Positions 8,537-18,285 are shown, counted from the first letter of the stretch. The stretch is 64,000 bases of DNA from an uncultured Clostridia bacterium (GCA_937884995.1 CAKZZL010000029.1:1-64000); one strand, 5' to 3'. Notes: generated by a model not told the origin, from the sequence alone. Program-made: numbers and translations.

Positions 8537-9778
8537 ATGTATCTTGCCGTAATGGGATACGGAACTGTAGGTTCCGGGGTAGTTGAAGTCTTAAATATGA
8601 ATAAAACTCAGATAGCCCAAAGAAGCACTGTGGGTAAACTTGAGGTGAAACAAATCCTGGACTTAAGAGACTTCCCGGGAGACCCAAATGAGTCAAAGTT
8701 TACAAAGGACTTTAAGGATATATTAAGCGATGAAGATATAAAAATCGTTGTTGAGACGATGGGCGGACTTCATCCCGCATTTGAATTTGTGTCAGATTGC
8801 CTCAAAGCAGGAAAACATGTGGTTACATCAAACAAGGAACTTGTTGCAAAGAAAGGCTATGAACTCATAGAACTTGCAAAAAGCAATAATGTTAACTTCC
8901 TTTTTGAGGCTGCAGTAGGCGGAGGCATACCGGTTATACGCCCCATAGAGCAATGCCTTGCAGCCAATGATATAACTGAGATTGCAGGCATATTAAACGG
9001 AACTACAAATTTCATACTCACAATGATGATCGAAAAGAATATGACTTTTGATGATGCATTGAAACTTGCTCAGGAAAAAGGATATGCTGAAAAGGACCCA
9101 ACTGCGGATATAGAGGGCTTTGACGCATGCAGAAAGATTTGCATACTTGCAACTTTAGCTTTCGGAAAACATATTTATCCTGAGAGTGTTTCAACTCAGG
9201 GAATCACAAAAATCAGTCTTAAAGATATAGCATATGTAAATGCATATGATTCCGTTATAAAGCTACTGGGAGTTGCCAAGAAAATTTCCGATAAAAAGAC
9301 TTTTGTGGCTGTATATCCTGCGGTTATAAAAAACGGAAGTCAGCTTTCAAGCGTCAGTGATGTATTTAATGCAGTGCTCATAAGAGGCAACGCTGTGGGT
9401 GATGTCGTCTTTTACGGACAAGGCGCAGGAAAACTTCCGACTGCAAGCGCTGTTGTTGCCGATGTCATAGACTGTGCGAGAAATGATGAAAAGAGAAAGC
9501 CGATTTTCTGGGAAGATGCAGGAGAAGACGATCTTGTGATTTCAGAACTTTCAGAGACTGCAGTATATATAAGGGCTAAGCTTAAGGCAGAAAAAGATTC
9601 TGCAGTAGCTGAAATAGAAGAAAAGATCGGCAGGATAGAGCTTTTGACATATGACGGTGCTGAAAAAGATGAGATAGCATTTATAACAGAAAGAAAATCA
9701 GAGAAAGAACTTAAGGATGCAATAAACAGCATAGGTGAAATAGAGACTATATCTGTTATAAGAGTTACAGATTATTGA
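8537..9778 (+). CDS. hom: Homoserine dehydrogenase
   Basis: 413 aa. Reduces aspartate semialdehyde to homoserine, the branch to threonine, methionine and isoleucine. N-terminal Rossmann motif GYGTVGSGVV, catalytic region VTSNKELVAKKG, and the substrate loop GILNGTTNFILTMM are present. A C-terminal ACT-type regulatory domain (about residues 335-413) marks the long Gram-positive form. ATG 8537 is chosen because GAGAGGAAAG lies just upstream and a TTG 15 nt earlier would overlap that site. The next gene, aspartate kinase, starts 17 bp downstream; the pair controls entry to the aspartate family. Confidence 0.95.
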   Translation: MYLAVMGYGTVGSGVVEVLNMNKTQIAQRSTVGKLEVKQILDLRDFPGDPNESKFTKDFKDILSDEDIKIVVETMGGLHPAFEFVSDCLKAGKHVVTSNKELVAKKGYELIELAKSNNVNFLFEAAVGGGIPVIRPIEQCLAANDITEIAGILNGTTNFILTMMIEKNMTFDDALKLAQEKGYAEKDPTADIEGFDACRKICILATLAFGKHIYPESVSTQGITKISLKDIAYVNAYDSVIKLLGVAKKISDKKTFVAVYPAVIKNGSQLSSVSDVFNAVLIRGNAVGDVVFYGQGAGKLPTASAVVADVIDCARNDEKRKPIFWEDAGEDDLVISELSETAVYIRAKLKAEKDSAVAEIEEKIGRIELLTYDGAEKDEIAFITERKSEKELKDAINSIGEIETISVIRVTDY

Positions 9779-9795
9779 GACGGCAGGTGAAACTA

Positions 9796-11010
9796 ATGGG
9801 ACTTTATGTACAGAAATTCGGAGGCAGCTCCGTTCGTGATACAGAGAGAATCATGAATGTAGCTAAAATCATCACTGATACATATCGCCAAGGTAATGAC
9901 GTAGTGGTTGTTGTATCCGCACAAGGCGATACAACGGATGACCTTATTGAAAAAGCAAAAGAAATAACGGAAAACCCTTCAAAGAGAGAACTTGATATGC
10001 TACTTGCATCAGGGGAACAGATTTCAATTTCTTTGCTTGCGATGGCCATAGAAAAGCTCGGCTGTCCCGCGGTATCATTATTAGGATGGCAGGCAGGTTT
10101 CAATACAAGTTCCGCATACGGAACGGCGCGCATAAAGGCTGTAAAGGCAGACAGAATACGCGCAGAGATAGACAGACATAATATAGTGGTTGTTGCAGGA
10201 TTTCAGGGCATCAATAGGTATGATGATATCACCACTCTCGGCCGTGGCGGCTCGGATACAAGTGCTGTAGCGATTGCTGCTGCAATGCATGCCGAAAGAT
10301 GCCAGATATATACTGATGTTGAAGGCGTATATACCGCAGACCCGAGGAAGATAGCAAATGCAAGAAAACTCAAAGAGATAACATATGACGAAATGCTCGA
10401 ACTGGCTACACTGGGTGCACAGGTGCTCAACAACAGATCGGTTGAGATGGGTAAAAAATACAATGTGGAAATAGAAGTTCTGTCGAGCCTGAACAGAGTG
10501 CCCGGAACGATAGTCAAGGAGGTTGCTAAAATGGAAAAGATGCTCATAAGGGGTGTAACAAAAGATACAGATGTTGCCCGTATATCAATTACAAATATGC
10601 CGCACACACCCGGTGTTGCATTCAAACTCTTTTCAACACTGGCAAGTCATAAGATAAATGTTGATATCATACTTCAGTCAGTAGGACGCAGCAACACGAA
10701 GGATATAACATTCACGGTATCAAAGGGCAATGCACAGGAGGCAGTAGATTGCATTAAGGAGACATTTGATGTCGCAGATTCAGATATAACATGCGATACA
10801 AATGTAGCAAAAGTATCTGTCGTAGGAGCAGGAATGGAATCTCATCCGGGTACGGCTGCAAAGATGTTTGAAGCCTTGTTCGAGCATGATATAAACATTG
10901 AGATGATTTCAACAAGTGAAATCAAGATTTCTGTCCTTATAGAAGTGGAAAGTGCTGACAGGGCAGTTGCAGCAATACACAAGGCATTCTTCCCGGATGA
11001 ATTAGCATAA
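9796..11010 (+). CDS. lysC: Aspartate kinase
   Basis: 404 aa. Phosphorylates aspartate, the first step to lysine, threonine and methionine. The kinase domain begins [11 protein letters not shown] and includes [13 protein letters not shown] and the [12 protein letters not shown] loop. Two C-terminal ACT domains follow from about residue 260 ([20 protein letters not shown]), the lysine-type regulatory module. ATG 9796 has AGGTG upstream; a TTG at 9775 overlaps the hom stop and is less likely. An internal in-frame ATG at 10531 has its own AAGGAGG and would make the ACT-only beta chain known from Bacillus aspartokinase II. Confidence 0.95.
   Translation: MGLYVQKFGGSSVRDTERIMNVAKIITDTYRQGNDVVVVVSAQGDTTDDLIEKAKEITENPSKRELDMLLASGEQISISLLAMAIEKLGCPAVSLLGWQAGFNTSSAYGTARIKAVKADRIRAEIDRHNIVVVAGFQGINRYDDITTLGRGGSDTSAVAIAAAMHAERCQIYTDVEGVYTADPRKIANARKLKEITYDEMLELATLGAQVLNNRSVEMGKKYNVEIEVLSSLNRVPGTIVKEVAKMEKMLIRGVTKDTDVARISITNMPHTPGVAFKLFSTLASHKINVDIILQSVGRSNTKDITFTVSKGNAQEAVDCIKETFDVADSDITCDTNVAKVSVVGAGMESHPGTAAKMFEALFEHDINIEMISTSEIKISVLIEVESADRAVAAIHKAFFPDELA
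10516..10533 (+). promoter_or_regulatory. Internal ribosome site and start for an ACT-only aspartokinase beta subunit
   Basis: A perfect AAGGAGG (10516-10522) lies 8 nt before an in-frame ATG (10531) at codon 246 of lysC. Initiation here gives a 159-aa protein holding both ACT domains. This copies the in-phase overlapping alpha/beta arrangement established for Bacillus subtilis lysC. Confidence 0.7.
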
Positions 11011-11027
11011 AAGAAAAGAGGCGCAAT

Positions 11028-12281
11028 ATGTATAAAGACTTTATTGACACAATCGGATATCTGTCCCAATATGATCCAGAGCTCTCTTTTGCAATGAATG
11101 AAGAACTCGCAAGGCAAAGAAGAAATCTTGAACTCATAGCAAGTGAAAATCTGGTTTCACCTGCAGTTATGGCTGCAATGGGCAGCATTTTGACAAACAA
11201 ATATGCGGAAGGATATCCCGCACATCGTTATTACGGTGGCTGCGAATTTGTTGATAATGTTGAAGAAATTGCGAGAGACAGACTCAAAAAACTCTTCGGA
11301 GCAGAATATACCAATGTTCAGCCCCACTCCGGCGCTCAGGCAAATATAGCAGCATACTTTGCACTTATTGAGCCAGGCGATACGGTTATGGGTATGAATC
11401 TTGCAGAAGGCGGACATCTTACACACGGATCCCCTGTCAATTTGTCCGGCCGTTATTATAACTTTATAGCTTATGGCGTTAATGAAGACGGATATATAGA
11501 TTATGAGGACTTTGCAAAGAAAGTAAATGAAAACAAGCCAAAACTTGTTGTGGCAGGCGCATCTGCATACCCGAGAATCATAGACTTTGAAAAGATGGCA
11601 GAGATCGCTCATAATGCCGGCGCTTACCTTATGGTTGATATGGCGCATATTGCAGGATTAGTGGCTGCGGGTCTTCACCCGAGTCCGGTGCCCTATGCCG
11701 ATGTTGTTACATCGACAACACATAAGACATTAAGAGGACCCAGAGGCGGCATCATAATCTGCAAGGATGCGGAATTCGGCAAAAGATTTGACAAAGCAAT
11801 ATTCCCGGGAACCCAGGGCGGTCCTCTTATGCACGTTATTGCTGCCAAGGCAGTATGCTTCGGAGAGGCATTAAAGCCGGAATTCAAGGAATATCAAAAG
11901 AGAGTTGTGGAGAATGCCGCAGTTCTTGCAAAAGGACTTAAGGACAGAGGCATAAATCTTGTGTCCGGCGGAACAGACAACCACCTGATGCTTGTGGATC
12001 TGAGAAGCCTCGGAATAACCGGCAAAGAGCTTGAGAAAAGACTTGACGAAGTCCATATCACTGCAAATAAGAATGCAATACCCAATGACCCTGAAAAGCC
12101 TTTCGTTACAAGTGGTCTCAGACTCGGCACCCCTGCAGTGACAACACGCGGACTTAATGCAGAAGACATGGATAAGATAGCAGAATTTATCTATCTTGCT
12201 GCAACAGATTATGAAAATAAAAAGGAAGAAATAAGTCAGGGTGTGGATGCAATCTGCGCCGGATACCCGCTTTATGAGTAA
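11028..12281 (+). CDS. glyA: Serine hydroxymethyltransferase
   Basis: 417 aa. PLP enzyme converting serine and tetrahydrofolate to glycine and methylene-THF. Landmarks: [11 protein letters not shown], the [18 protein letters not shown] substrate segment, [22 protein letters not shown] and the PLP-lysine K233 in [14 protein letters not shown]. Full family length. AGAGG before the ATG and 17 bp after lysC, so it is probably the third gene of the hom-lysC-glyA operon; the hairpin at 12287 closes it. Confidence 0.97.
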   Translation: MYKDFIDTIGYLSQYDPELSFAMNEELARQRRNLELIASENLVSPAVMAAMGSILTNKYAEGYPAHRYYGGCEFVDNVEEIARDRLKKLFGAEYTNVQPHSGAQANIAAYFALIEPGDTVMGMNLAEGGHLTHGSPVNLSGRYYNFIAYGVNEDGYIDYEDFAKKVNENKPKLVVAGASAYPRIIDFEKMAEIAHNAGAYLMVDMAHIAGLVAAGLHPSPVPYADVVTSTTHKTLRGPRGGIIICKDAEFGKRFDKAIFPGTQGGPLMHVIAAKAVCFGEALKPEFKEYQKRVVENAAVLAKGLKDRGINLVSGGTDNHLMLVDLRSLGITGKELEKRLDEVHITANKNAIPNDPEKPFVTSGLRLGTPAVTTRGLNAEDMDKIAEFIYLAATDYENKKEEISQGVDAICAGYPLYE

Positions 12282-12286
12282 TAAAA

Positions 12287-12324
12287 TTCATCATATTCTT
12301 TTATGGAATATGATGAGTTTTGTT
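12287..12324 (+). terminator. Terminator after glyA
   Basis: Hairpin with arms TTCATCATATTC and GAATATGATGA, loop TTTTATG, followed by a T/G tail (GTTTTGTTTTG). It sits between glyA and dapL. Confidence 0.7.
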
Positions 12325-12337
12325 TTGAGGAAAAATT

Positions 12338-13552
12338 ATGAAAATTAATGAAAATTTCTTAAAAATTCAAAGTTCATATCTTTTTTCAAATATTGCGAAA
12401 AAGGTAAATGCCTATGTTAAGGAAAATCCCGAAAGAACAGTTATACGACTGGGAATAGGTGATGTTACAAGACCTTTGGCTCCCGCAGTTATAAAGGCTA
12501 TGGAAAAAGCCGTTTCGGAGATGGCAGATGAGAAGACATTCAGAGGTTATCCTCCGGAGTATGGCCATGACTGGCTTTTGACTGCCATAAACACAAATGA
12601 TTATCTTTCCAGGGGAGTAAAGCTCGATAACTCGGAGATATTTGTATCCGATGGGGCAAAGTCTGATTGCGGCAATATAGGAGATATATTCTCTGTAGAT
12701 AACAAAGTGGCTGTTTGCGACCCTGTATATCCCGTTTATGTTGATACGAATGTAATGAGTGGACGTGCGGGTGACTTTGAGAGCAATAGCTGGACCAATA
12801 TAGTATACATGCCATGCACTGAAGAAAACGGATTCCTGCCGGAAATTCCAAAAGAAAAAGTTGATATCATATATCTTTGCTTCCCTAACAACCCAACAGG
12901 TATGGCAATTACAAAAGATGAACTTAAAAAATGGGTGGATTATGCAAATGCCAATGATTCGGTTATACTTTATGACTCTGCATATGAAGCATATATAACG
13001 GAAGATAATGTTCCTCATTCCATATATGAGATAGAAGGAGCAAAAACTTGCGCTATTGAATTCCGCAGTTTTTCAAAGACTGCAGGCTTTACGGGCGTCA
13101 GATGCGGATACACAGTAGTTCCCCATGAACTTGTGCGCGGCAATGTGGAAATTAATGCTCTCTGGGCAAGACGTCAGGCCACAAAGTTTAACGGTGTTTC
13201 ATATATAACACAAAGAGGCGCCGAAGCTTGCTTTACAGAAGAGGGGAAAAAACAGATAAGAGAAATTATTGCATATTATCAAAAGAATGCAAGGACAATA
13301 TATGAAGGCTTAAAAGACTGCGGCTTTACCGTATACGGAGCAAAAAACAGCCCTTATGTATGGCTGAAGACTCCGGAAAAAATGAGAAGCTGGGATTTCT
13401 TTGATCTGCTGCTTAATGAGATCCAGGTAGTGGGAACGCCCGGACAGGGCTTTGGCCCCAGTGGTGAGGGATATTTCAGACTGACAGCATTCGGCTCTGC
13501 AGAGAACACCGACAAAGCAGTTGCTAGAATCAAGGAATATTTTTGTAAATGA
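12338..13552 (+). CDS. dapL: LL-diaminopimelate aminotransferase
   Basis: 404 aa PLP class I/II aminotransferase of the DapL type, which converts tetrahydrodipicolinate directly to LL-diaminopimelate for lysine and wall synthesis. DapL-like landmarks: [19 protein letters not shown] start, [50 protein letters not shown] and the PLP-lysine in [25 protein letters not shown] precedes the ATG. DapL replaces the succinylase or acetylase route and is typical of anaerobic Clostridia, some archaea and plants. Confidence 0.95.
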   Translation: MKINENFLKIQSSYLFSNIAKKVNAYVKENPERTVIRLGIGDVTRPLAPAVIKAMEKAVSEMADEKTFRGYPPEYGHDWLLTAINTNDYLSRGVKLDNSEIFVSDGAKSDCGNIGDIFSVDNKVAVCDPVYPVYVDTNVMSGRAGDFESNSWTNIVYMPCTEENGFLPEIPKEKVDIIYLCFPNNPTGMAITKDELKKWVDYANANDSVILYDSAYEAYITEDNVPHSIYEIEGAKTCAIEFRSFSKTAGFTGVRCGYTVVPHELVRGNVEINALWARRQATKFNGVSYITQRGAEACFTEEGKKQIREIIAYYQKNARTIYEGLKDCGFTVYGAKNSPYVWLKTPEKMRSWDFFDLLLNEIQVVGTPGQGFGPSGEGYFRLTAFGSAENTDKAVARIKEYFCK

Positions 13553-13562
13553 GGGAAGAAAA

Positions 13563-14993
13563 ATGAGAGACAGCTATGAAAGCCCGCTTAACTCAAGATA
13601 CTCAAGCAAAGAAATGAAATACATATTTTCTCCGGACTTTAAATTTAGAACATGGAGAAAATTGTGGGTTGCACTTGCCGAAAGTGAGATGGAACTCGGA
13701 CTCAATATTACAAGAGAACAGGTTGATGAGCTCAAGAGCCATATGGAGGATATAAACTACGATGTGGCGGAAGCAAGAGAAAAAGAAGTACGTCATGATG
13801 TAATGAGCCATGTATATGCTTACGGACAGCAATGCCCGAAAGCAAAAGGCATAATACATCTGGGCGCAACTTCATGCTATGTAGGTGATAATACTGATGT
13901 TATCACTATGACAGAGGGCCTGAAACTTATTCATAAGAAGATGGTGAACCTTCTTGACAAACTCTCTGCATTTGCTCTTGAATACAAAGACATGCCATGC
14001 CTTGCATTTACGCATTTTCAGCCGGCTCAGCCGACAACTGTAGGTAAGAGAGCATCTCTTTGGCTGATGGACCTTGTTATGGATATGGAAAGTCTCGAAT
14101 TTCAGCTTTCAAAGATGAGACTTCTGGGCTCCAAGGGTACAACCGGCACACAGGCAAGCTTCATGGAACTCTTCGACGGAGATGCAGATAAAGTCAAAGC
14201 GCTTGATAAAAAGATTGCTGAGAAAATGGGCTTTGATGAAGTCTTCCCCGTATCAGGACAGACATATCCGAGAAAGCTTGACTACCAGGTGCTTTCCGTT
14301 CTTTCATCCATAGCTCAGTCGGCATACAAGTTCTCAAATGATCTGAGACTTTTACAGCACTTGAAAGAGCTTGAAGAACCTTTTGAAAAAAATCAGATTG
14401 GTTCATCTGCCATGGCATACAAGAGAAACCCCATGAGAAGTGAAAGAATATCTTCTCTTGCCAGATATGTTATATCTGACAGCATAAATCCGGCAATCAC
14501 TGCATCGACACAATGGTTTGAGAGAACACTTGATGACTCTGCCAACAAACGTATAAGTGTTGCCGAAGCTTTTCTTGCAGTAGATGCCATACTCGAGTTA
14601 TATATAAATATAGTGAGCAATATAGTAGTATATCCGAAGATGATAGAGAACAGGCTTTTATCTGAACTTCCCTTCATGGCAACGGAAAACATTATGATGG
14701 CTGCAGTGAAAAAAGGCGGTGACCGTCAGGAACTGCATGAAAAAATCAGACAGCATTCTATGGCCGCAGGGAAAGTGGTTAAGGTTGAAGGAAAAGCAAA
14801 CGATCTTGTTGAACGCATAGCACAAGACCCGGCTTTCGGACTCAGCAAAGAGGAAATACTGGCGGAGATGAAGGCTGAAAACTTCATCGGCAGAGCCCCT
14901 CAGCAAGTGGAAGAAATGATAAGGGATTATGTCAAACCCATAATTGATACAAACCACAATGAGTTGGGTATAAATGTCGAAATTAAAGTATAA
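13563..14993 (+). CDS. purB: Adenylosuccinate lyase
   Basis: 476 aa. Cleaves SAICAR and adenylosuccinate in purine synthesis. Fumarase/aspartase superfamily signature SSAMAYKRNPMRSER, with MSHVYAYGQQCPKAKGIIHLGATSCYVGDN-type substrate-binding residues and THFQPAQPTTVGKR. ATG 13563 follows GAGGGAAGAA; a TTG 42 nt upstream lies inside dapL and is rejected. The long form resembles the clostridial and eukaryotic branch. Ends just before the promoter of the PyrR leader. Confidence 0.95.
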   Translation: MRDSYESPLNSRYSSKEMKYIFSPDFKFRTWRKLWVALAESEMELGLNITREQVDELKSHMEDINYDVAEAREKEVRHDVMSHVYAYGQQCPKAKGIIHLGATSCYVGDNTDVITMTEGLKLIHKKMVNLLDKLSAFALEYKDMPCLAFTHFQPAQPTTVGKRASLWLMDLVMDMESLEFQLSKMRLLGSKGTTGTQASFMELFDGDADKVKALDKKIAEKMGFDEVFPVSGQTYPRKLDYQVLSVLSSIAQSAYKFSNDLRLLQHLKELEEPFEKNQIGSSAMAYKRNPMRSERISSLARYVISDSINPAITASTQWFERTLDDSANKRISVAEAFLAVDAILELYINIVSNIVVYPKMIENRLLSELPFMATENIMMAAVKKGGDRQELHEKIRQHSMAAGKVVKVEGKANDLVERIAQDPAFGLSKEEILAEMKAENFIGRAPQQVEEMIRDYVKPIIDTNHNELGINVEIKV

Positions 14994-15009
14994 ATTTCTA
15001 TATTTTGTG

Positions 15010-15038
15010 TTTACAAGAAAGCTTCTAAGTGATATAAT
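15010..15038 (+). promoter_or_regulatory. Sigma-A-type promoter of the pyrR leader
   Basis: TTTACA (15010-15015), 17-bp spacer, TATAAT (15033-15038). Places the transcript start about 10 nt before the PyrR hairpin. Confidence 0.85.
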
Positions 15039-15054
15039 TAAGAAAGTGAAGTTA

Positions 15055-15138
15055 CCTTTAAATCGGTACGAGATACCGGCAAGGCAGAAAAGATATAAAA
15101 TGATTGTGCCTTGCTGTATAAAGCAGGGCACATTTTTC
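15055..15138 (+). promoter_or_regulatory. PyrR-dependent attenuator of the pyr genes
   Basis: Three mutually exclusive elements are readable. The PyrR-binding hairpin is at 15055-15084: CCTT / AAGG lower stem, CGGTA / TACCG upper stem, ACGAGA loop, matching the known UUUAA...GAGA...AAGG consensus. The antiterminator is a perfect 8-bp pairing of GCAAGGCA (15079-15086) with TGCCTTGC (15107-15114). The terminator is an 11-bp stem, 15105-15115 with 15122-15132, followed by TTTTTC. PyrR with UMP holds the first hairpin, freeing the terminator. The geometry agrees with established Bacillus pyr attenuation. Confidence 0.92.
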
Positions 15139-15153
15139 TAAGGAGACATTTGG

Positions 15154-15699
15154 ATGGACGGCAAAGTTATAGTAGATACACAAACAATGTACAAGACACT
15201 TGCACGTCTGTCACATGAGATAATAGAAAAGAATGCAGATTGTGAGAATGTGCTTCTCATAGGTATCAAAAGACGCGGTGTTTCACTTGCAAGGATTATA
15301 AAGGAAAATATCGAGAAATTTTCGCAAATGAAAGTAGACCTGCGCGAAATAGACATTACATTATACAGAGATGATCTCACTGAGAGATATAATTCGCCGA
15401 AGCTTAACAGAAAACCCGATGAAATGAGTGTAGACGGCAGAACTGTTGTCCTGGTCGATGATGTTATATACACGGGACGTACAGCAAGGGCTGCGATGGA
15501 AGCTATCATTAACATGGGTCGGCCTGCAACAATACAATTGGCTGTAATGATAGACAGAGGGCACAGAGAACTGCCCATAAATCCTAATTATGTCGGCAAA
15601 AATATTCCGACATCAAAAGAAGAACAGGTTAAAGTTAAAGTTGATGAATATGACGGCATAACCGAAGTTGTTCTCTCAAAAAAAGGAAATCAGGCGTAA
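15154..15699 (+). CDS. pyrR: PyrR, bifunctional pyr operon RNA-binding regulator / uracil phosphoribosyltransferase
   Basis: 181 aa, AAGGAG site before ATG. Phosphoribosyltransferase fold with the PRPP loop VVLVDDVIYTGRTAR. The N-terminal IGIKRRGVSLA and the DLTERYNSPKLNRKP region match PyrR rather than other phosphoribosyltransferases. It binds pyr mRNA when UMP is high and has weak uracil phosphoribosyltransferase activity. It is encoded directly downstream of its own target hairpin, so it is autoregulated together with the uracil permease that follows. Confidence 0.96.
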   Translation: MDGKVIVDTQTMYKTLARLSHEIIEKNADCENVLLIGIKRRGVSLARIIKENIEKFSQMKVDLREIDITLYRDDLTERYNSPKLNRKPDEMSVDGRTVVLVDDVIYTGRTARAAMEAIINMGRPATIQLAVMIDRGHRELPINPNYVGKNIPTSKEEQVKVKVDEYDGITEVVLSKKGNQA

Positions 15700-15726
15700 G
15701 CCTTAAATATTAGGAGGATAAAAGAA

Positions 15727-17073
15727 ATGAATCTCATCTATGGTATCAAAGACAAACCGAAATTCGGACAGATTATTGTGTTCGCATTTCAACAGTTGCT
15801 TGCAATCTTGGCAGCAACAATCGCAGTTCCCGCAATTATCGGTAATGGTATGAGTCAGTCTGCTGCTCTCTTCGGTGCAGGTGTAGGTACAATAGTTTAC
15901 CTTCTCTTCACAAAATTCAGCAGCCCTGTTTTCCTTGGCTCTTCCTTTGCTTTCATCGGTTCTATGTTTGCTGCATTCGGCGGAGCAGTTTCTGCACAGG
16001 CTGGATATTTCGGCCTCATTTTAGGCGCAGCATTTGCAGGACTCGTATATGTAGCAATTGCAATTATCGTAAAACTGGCAGGCGTTAAATGGATAAACAA
16101 AATTATGCCCGCAGTTGTTATCGGACCTACAGTTTCCATAATCGGTCTTTCACTTGCTGGAAATGCAGTAGGCGATCTTAAAGGCTCAATGCTGAATGCA
16201 GCAGGCGAAGAAGTTGCAAATCCTTATTGCATTATTGCGGGACTTGTCACATTATTCGTAGTTATACTTGCTTCTGTATACGGCAAGAAGATGACAAAAC
16301 TTATTCCTTTCATTATTGGAATACTTGCAGGATACATTGTAGCTACTATATTCACTCTTGTAGGCAGCAAAATCGGCAACGATGCAATGGTTCTTATTGA
16401 CTTCTCAGTATTCAGCGGAATGAAAATTGTTGCACTTCCTGAATTTACTTTCATAGAGGCAGCAAAGGGAATTAAAGAAATTAATGCATCATATATTGCT
16501 ACAATAGCAGTTGCATATATTCCTGTTGCTTTTGTTGTTTTTGCAGAACATATAGCAGACCATAAAAACCTTTCTTCTATCGTAGGTGTTGAACTCTTGG
16601 AAGACCCCGGACTTCACAGAACTCTTCTCGGTGACGGAATCGGATCATTCTGCGGCGCATTTTTCGGTGGTTGTCCGAACACAACATACGGTGAATCAGT
16701 AGGCTGCGTTGCTATTACAGGAAATGCTTCCATAGTTACAATATTTGCAACAGCAATAATGGCCCTTGTAATTTCCTTCTTCGGACCATTCGTTACATTC
16801 CTTTCTTCAATTCCTTCTTGTGTAATGGGTGGCGTTTGCATTACACTTTATGGATTTATCGCAGTAAGCGGTCTTAAGATGATCCAGAAAGTTGACCTTG
16901 GAAACAACAGAAATCTCTTCGTTGTAGCAGTTATCCTTATCTGCGGTATCGGTGGACTTACACTTACATTCGGTAAAGTAACATTAACAGAAGTTGCTTG
17001 CGCTCTCATCCTCGGTATTATTGTTAACGCTATTCTTCCAAAAGATAATACAGTTGAAGAAGAAGTTAAATAA
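15727..17073 (+). CDS. uraA: Uracil permease (UraA/PyrP, NCS2 family)
   Basis: 448 aa, TAGGAGG before ATG. Fourteen-helix nucleobase/cation symporter. Family landmarks include FQQLLAILAATIAVPAIIG, TKFSSPVFLGSSFAFIG, the VAFVVFAEHIADHKNLS segment with the substrate-binding Glu, and GGCPNTTYGESVG. It imports uracil with a proton. It lies 27 bp after pyrR behind the same PyrR attenuator; the terminator at 17105 ends the unit. Confidence 0.95.
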   Translation: MNLIYGIKDKPKFGQIIVFAFQQLLAILAATIAVPAIIGNGMSQSAALFGAGVGTIVYLLFTKFSSPVFLGSSFAFIGSMFAAFGGAVSAQAGYFGLILGAAFAGLVYVAIAIIVKLAGVKWINKIMPAVVIGPTVSIIGLSLAGNAVGDLKGSMLNAAGEEVANPYCIIAGLVTLFVVILASVYGKKMTKLIPFIIGILAGYIVATIFTLVGSKIGNDAMVLIDFSVFSGMKIVALPEFTFIEAAKGIKEINASYIATIAVAYIPVAFVVFAEHIADHKNLSSIVGVELLEDPGLHRTLLGDGIGSFCGAFFGGCPNTTYGESVGCVAITGNASIVTIFATAIMALVISFFGPFVTFLSSIPSCVMGGVCITLYGFIAVSGLKMIQKVDLGNNRNLFVVAVILICGIGGLTLTFGKVTLTEVACALILGIIVNAILPKDNTVEEEVK

Positions 17074-17104
17074 AAACCAGGGCAAAAAAGTTTGAAAGAA
17101 ATAT

Positions 17105-17144
17105 AAAGATAGTTCTGCAGATTGCGCAGAACTATCTTTTCTTG
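17105..17144 (+). terminator. Terminator after uraA
   Basis: Perfect 14-bp stem AAAGATAGTTCTGC / GCAGAACTATCTTT with a 7-nt loop, followed by TCTT. Confidence 0.92.
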
Positions 17145-17170
17145 ACTTAGATAATCACTTTTGCTAAAAT
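17142..17170 (+). promoter_or_regulatory. Promoter of tRNA-Arg
   Basis: TTGACT (17142-17147), 17-bp spacer, TAAAAT (17165-17170), about 20 bp before the tRNA 5' end. Confidence 0.75.
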
Positions 17171-17190
17171 AACACAGAGTAAATATGCAT

Positions 17191-17267
17191 GCCCACGTAG
17201 CTCAGTAGGATAGAGCGACCGCCTCCTAAGCGGTAGGCCGTTGGTTCGACTCCAATCGTGGGTGCCA
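17191..17267 (+). tRNA. tRNA-Arg (anticodon CCU), CCA encoded
   Basis: Complete cloverleaf: acceptor GCCCACG / CGTGGGT, D-stem GCTC / GAGC, anticodon stem ACCGC / GCGGT with loop CTCCTAA (anticodon CCT in DNA), a TTCGA T-loop, discriminator G and encoded CCA. Reads AGG codons. tRNA-Arg(CCU) genes are frequent integration sites, and an accessory island begins right after this one. Confidence 0.97.
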
Positions 17268-17270
17268 AAA

Positions 17271-17321
17271 AAGCGTTGAAAAGCCTTTATTTAAGCCACT
17301 TTTCAGCGCTTTGATTTTTCT
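17271..17321 (+). terminator. Hairpin terminator after tRNA-Arg
   Basis: Arms AAGCGTTGAAAAG (17271-17283) and CTTTTCAGCGCTT (17299-17311), one T.G wobble, followed by TGATTTTTC. Confidence 0.75.
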
Positions 17322-17369
17322 CCAAAGATTCAATGAAAAAACTGAAATTTTGTGGGAGAAGGAAAAACG

Positions 17370-17478
17370 AACTCGCTCACACGGATAAAATTAGCCTACT
17401 AATGAAAATGCTCATTTTGCTAATCGGAAAAATTTTTTGCAAAAATTCTTGCTAATTTCAGAGTCCGTGTAACTCGGT
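17370..17478. repeat. Imperfect inverted repeat, possible miniature element
   Basis: The 340-bp gap after the tRNA holds imperfect inverted arms, AACTCGCTCACACGGATAAA leading into ATTAGC on the left (17370-17395) and GCTAATTT ... TCCGTGTAACTCG on the right (17451-17476). They enclose a T/A-rich centre with two smaller hairpins. No reading frame is present. It may be a non-autonomous element or debris at an integration junction. Confidence 0.4.
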
Positions 17479-17574
17479 TTTAGGTCAAAATTGAATAGTA
17501 ACGAACTGTATCGTTTTGTACAATGATAACGCATAACCAGCAGCTCAACGCGCTTCTGACATAAAACTAAAACA

Positions 17575-17605
17575 ACCCTCGCAAAGCATTGTCGCTTTGG
17601 GAGGG
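17575..17605 (-). terminator. Terminator of the minus-strand hypothetical gene
   Basis: On the minus strand, arms CCCTCCCAAAGC and GCTTTGCGAGGG (one mismatch), then TTGTTTTA. Lies 8 bp past the stop of the 17613 gene. Confidence 0.8.
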
Positions 17606-17612
17606 CTCGTAC

Positions 17613-18149
17613 TTAGTTAATTGGAAACCAGTGATTAGCATACTCAATAAGAAATGCATCGACTACACTTAAGAATATTTCTTTTTGCACCGTTTCAAAA
17701 CCTAATTTGTATGCAAAATCCGTGTCGTCATCCTCATTGTTCCAAGAGATTTCAATGAAATCGCCTATAAACTGAAAATACGCATCTGCAATTATGCCGC
17801 CGTTACTGTGTGGATGCCATCTATGGCGTTTATTCCACTCGTCGAGTTTATCATAATATGCATCGAATTCATCGTCGTCGTTAGAATCAAACTCACGAGC
17901 GTTGATATCTTTTAACGCTGCATAATTACCGTCTGCCTCAACGGGATATGGGTCATCAACCGCGTTTTCTATCAGATTTCTTAACCATATAGCAATATCA
18001 GATAAATCCCATTTTGTGGTTAGCGTTTTGCCGTCACGTTCAAATTCAAGTATGTTTTTTCCATTAACATACATCGCTAACTCTGTTTGTTTGTTGTCAT
18101 CAAAAAACGAATACTCGATTGCAAATGTTTCTTTGTTTCCTGTTAGCAT
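17613..18149 (-). CDS. Hypothetical acidic protein
   Basis: 178 aa; no family recognised. ATG with AAAGGGG upstream on the minus strand and a clear terminator, so it is a real single-gene unit. The sequence is strongly acidic (clusters such as NDDDEFDAYYDKL and NNEDDDTDF), with aromatic-rich stretches and no signal peptide or membrane segment. Size, acidity and island location are compatible with an immunity or antitoxin-like protein, but nothing in the sequence proves this, and no toxin partner is visible nearby on the same strand. Confidence 0.6.
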   Translation of the reverse strand: MLTGNKETFAIEYSFFDDNKQTELAMYVNGKNILEFERDGKTLTTKWDLSDIAIWLRNLIENAVDDPYPVEADGNYAALKDINAREFDSNDDDEFDAYYDKLDEWNKRHRWHPHSNGGIIADAYFQFIGDFIEISWNNEDDDTDFAYKLGFETVQKEIFLSVVDAFLIEYANHWFPIN

Positions 18150-18285
18150 TTACTTTTTCCCCTTTCTGAACTTATTATAGTCTGCTTTTGATATTTTGCA
18201 AAGGAAATTCTTAACCTTATTACAGGATAACAGCGGACCGATATATCTTGGTGAATACTATTACAGTTAATTCAAATAATAAGGG

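Noticed and set aside
12386..13018. Long minus-strand open frame opposite dapL
   Set aside because: Lies entirely antisense to a well-recognised gene, low-complexity composition (Ile/Tyr/Cys-rich), no ribosome site or homology.
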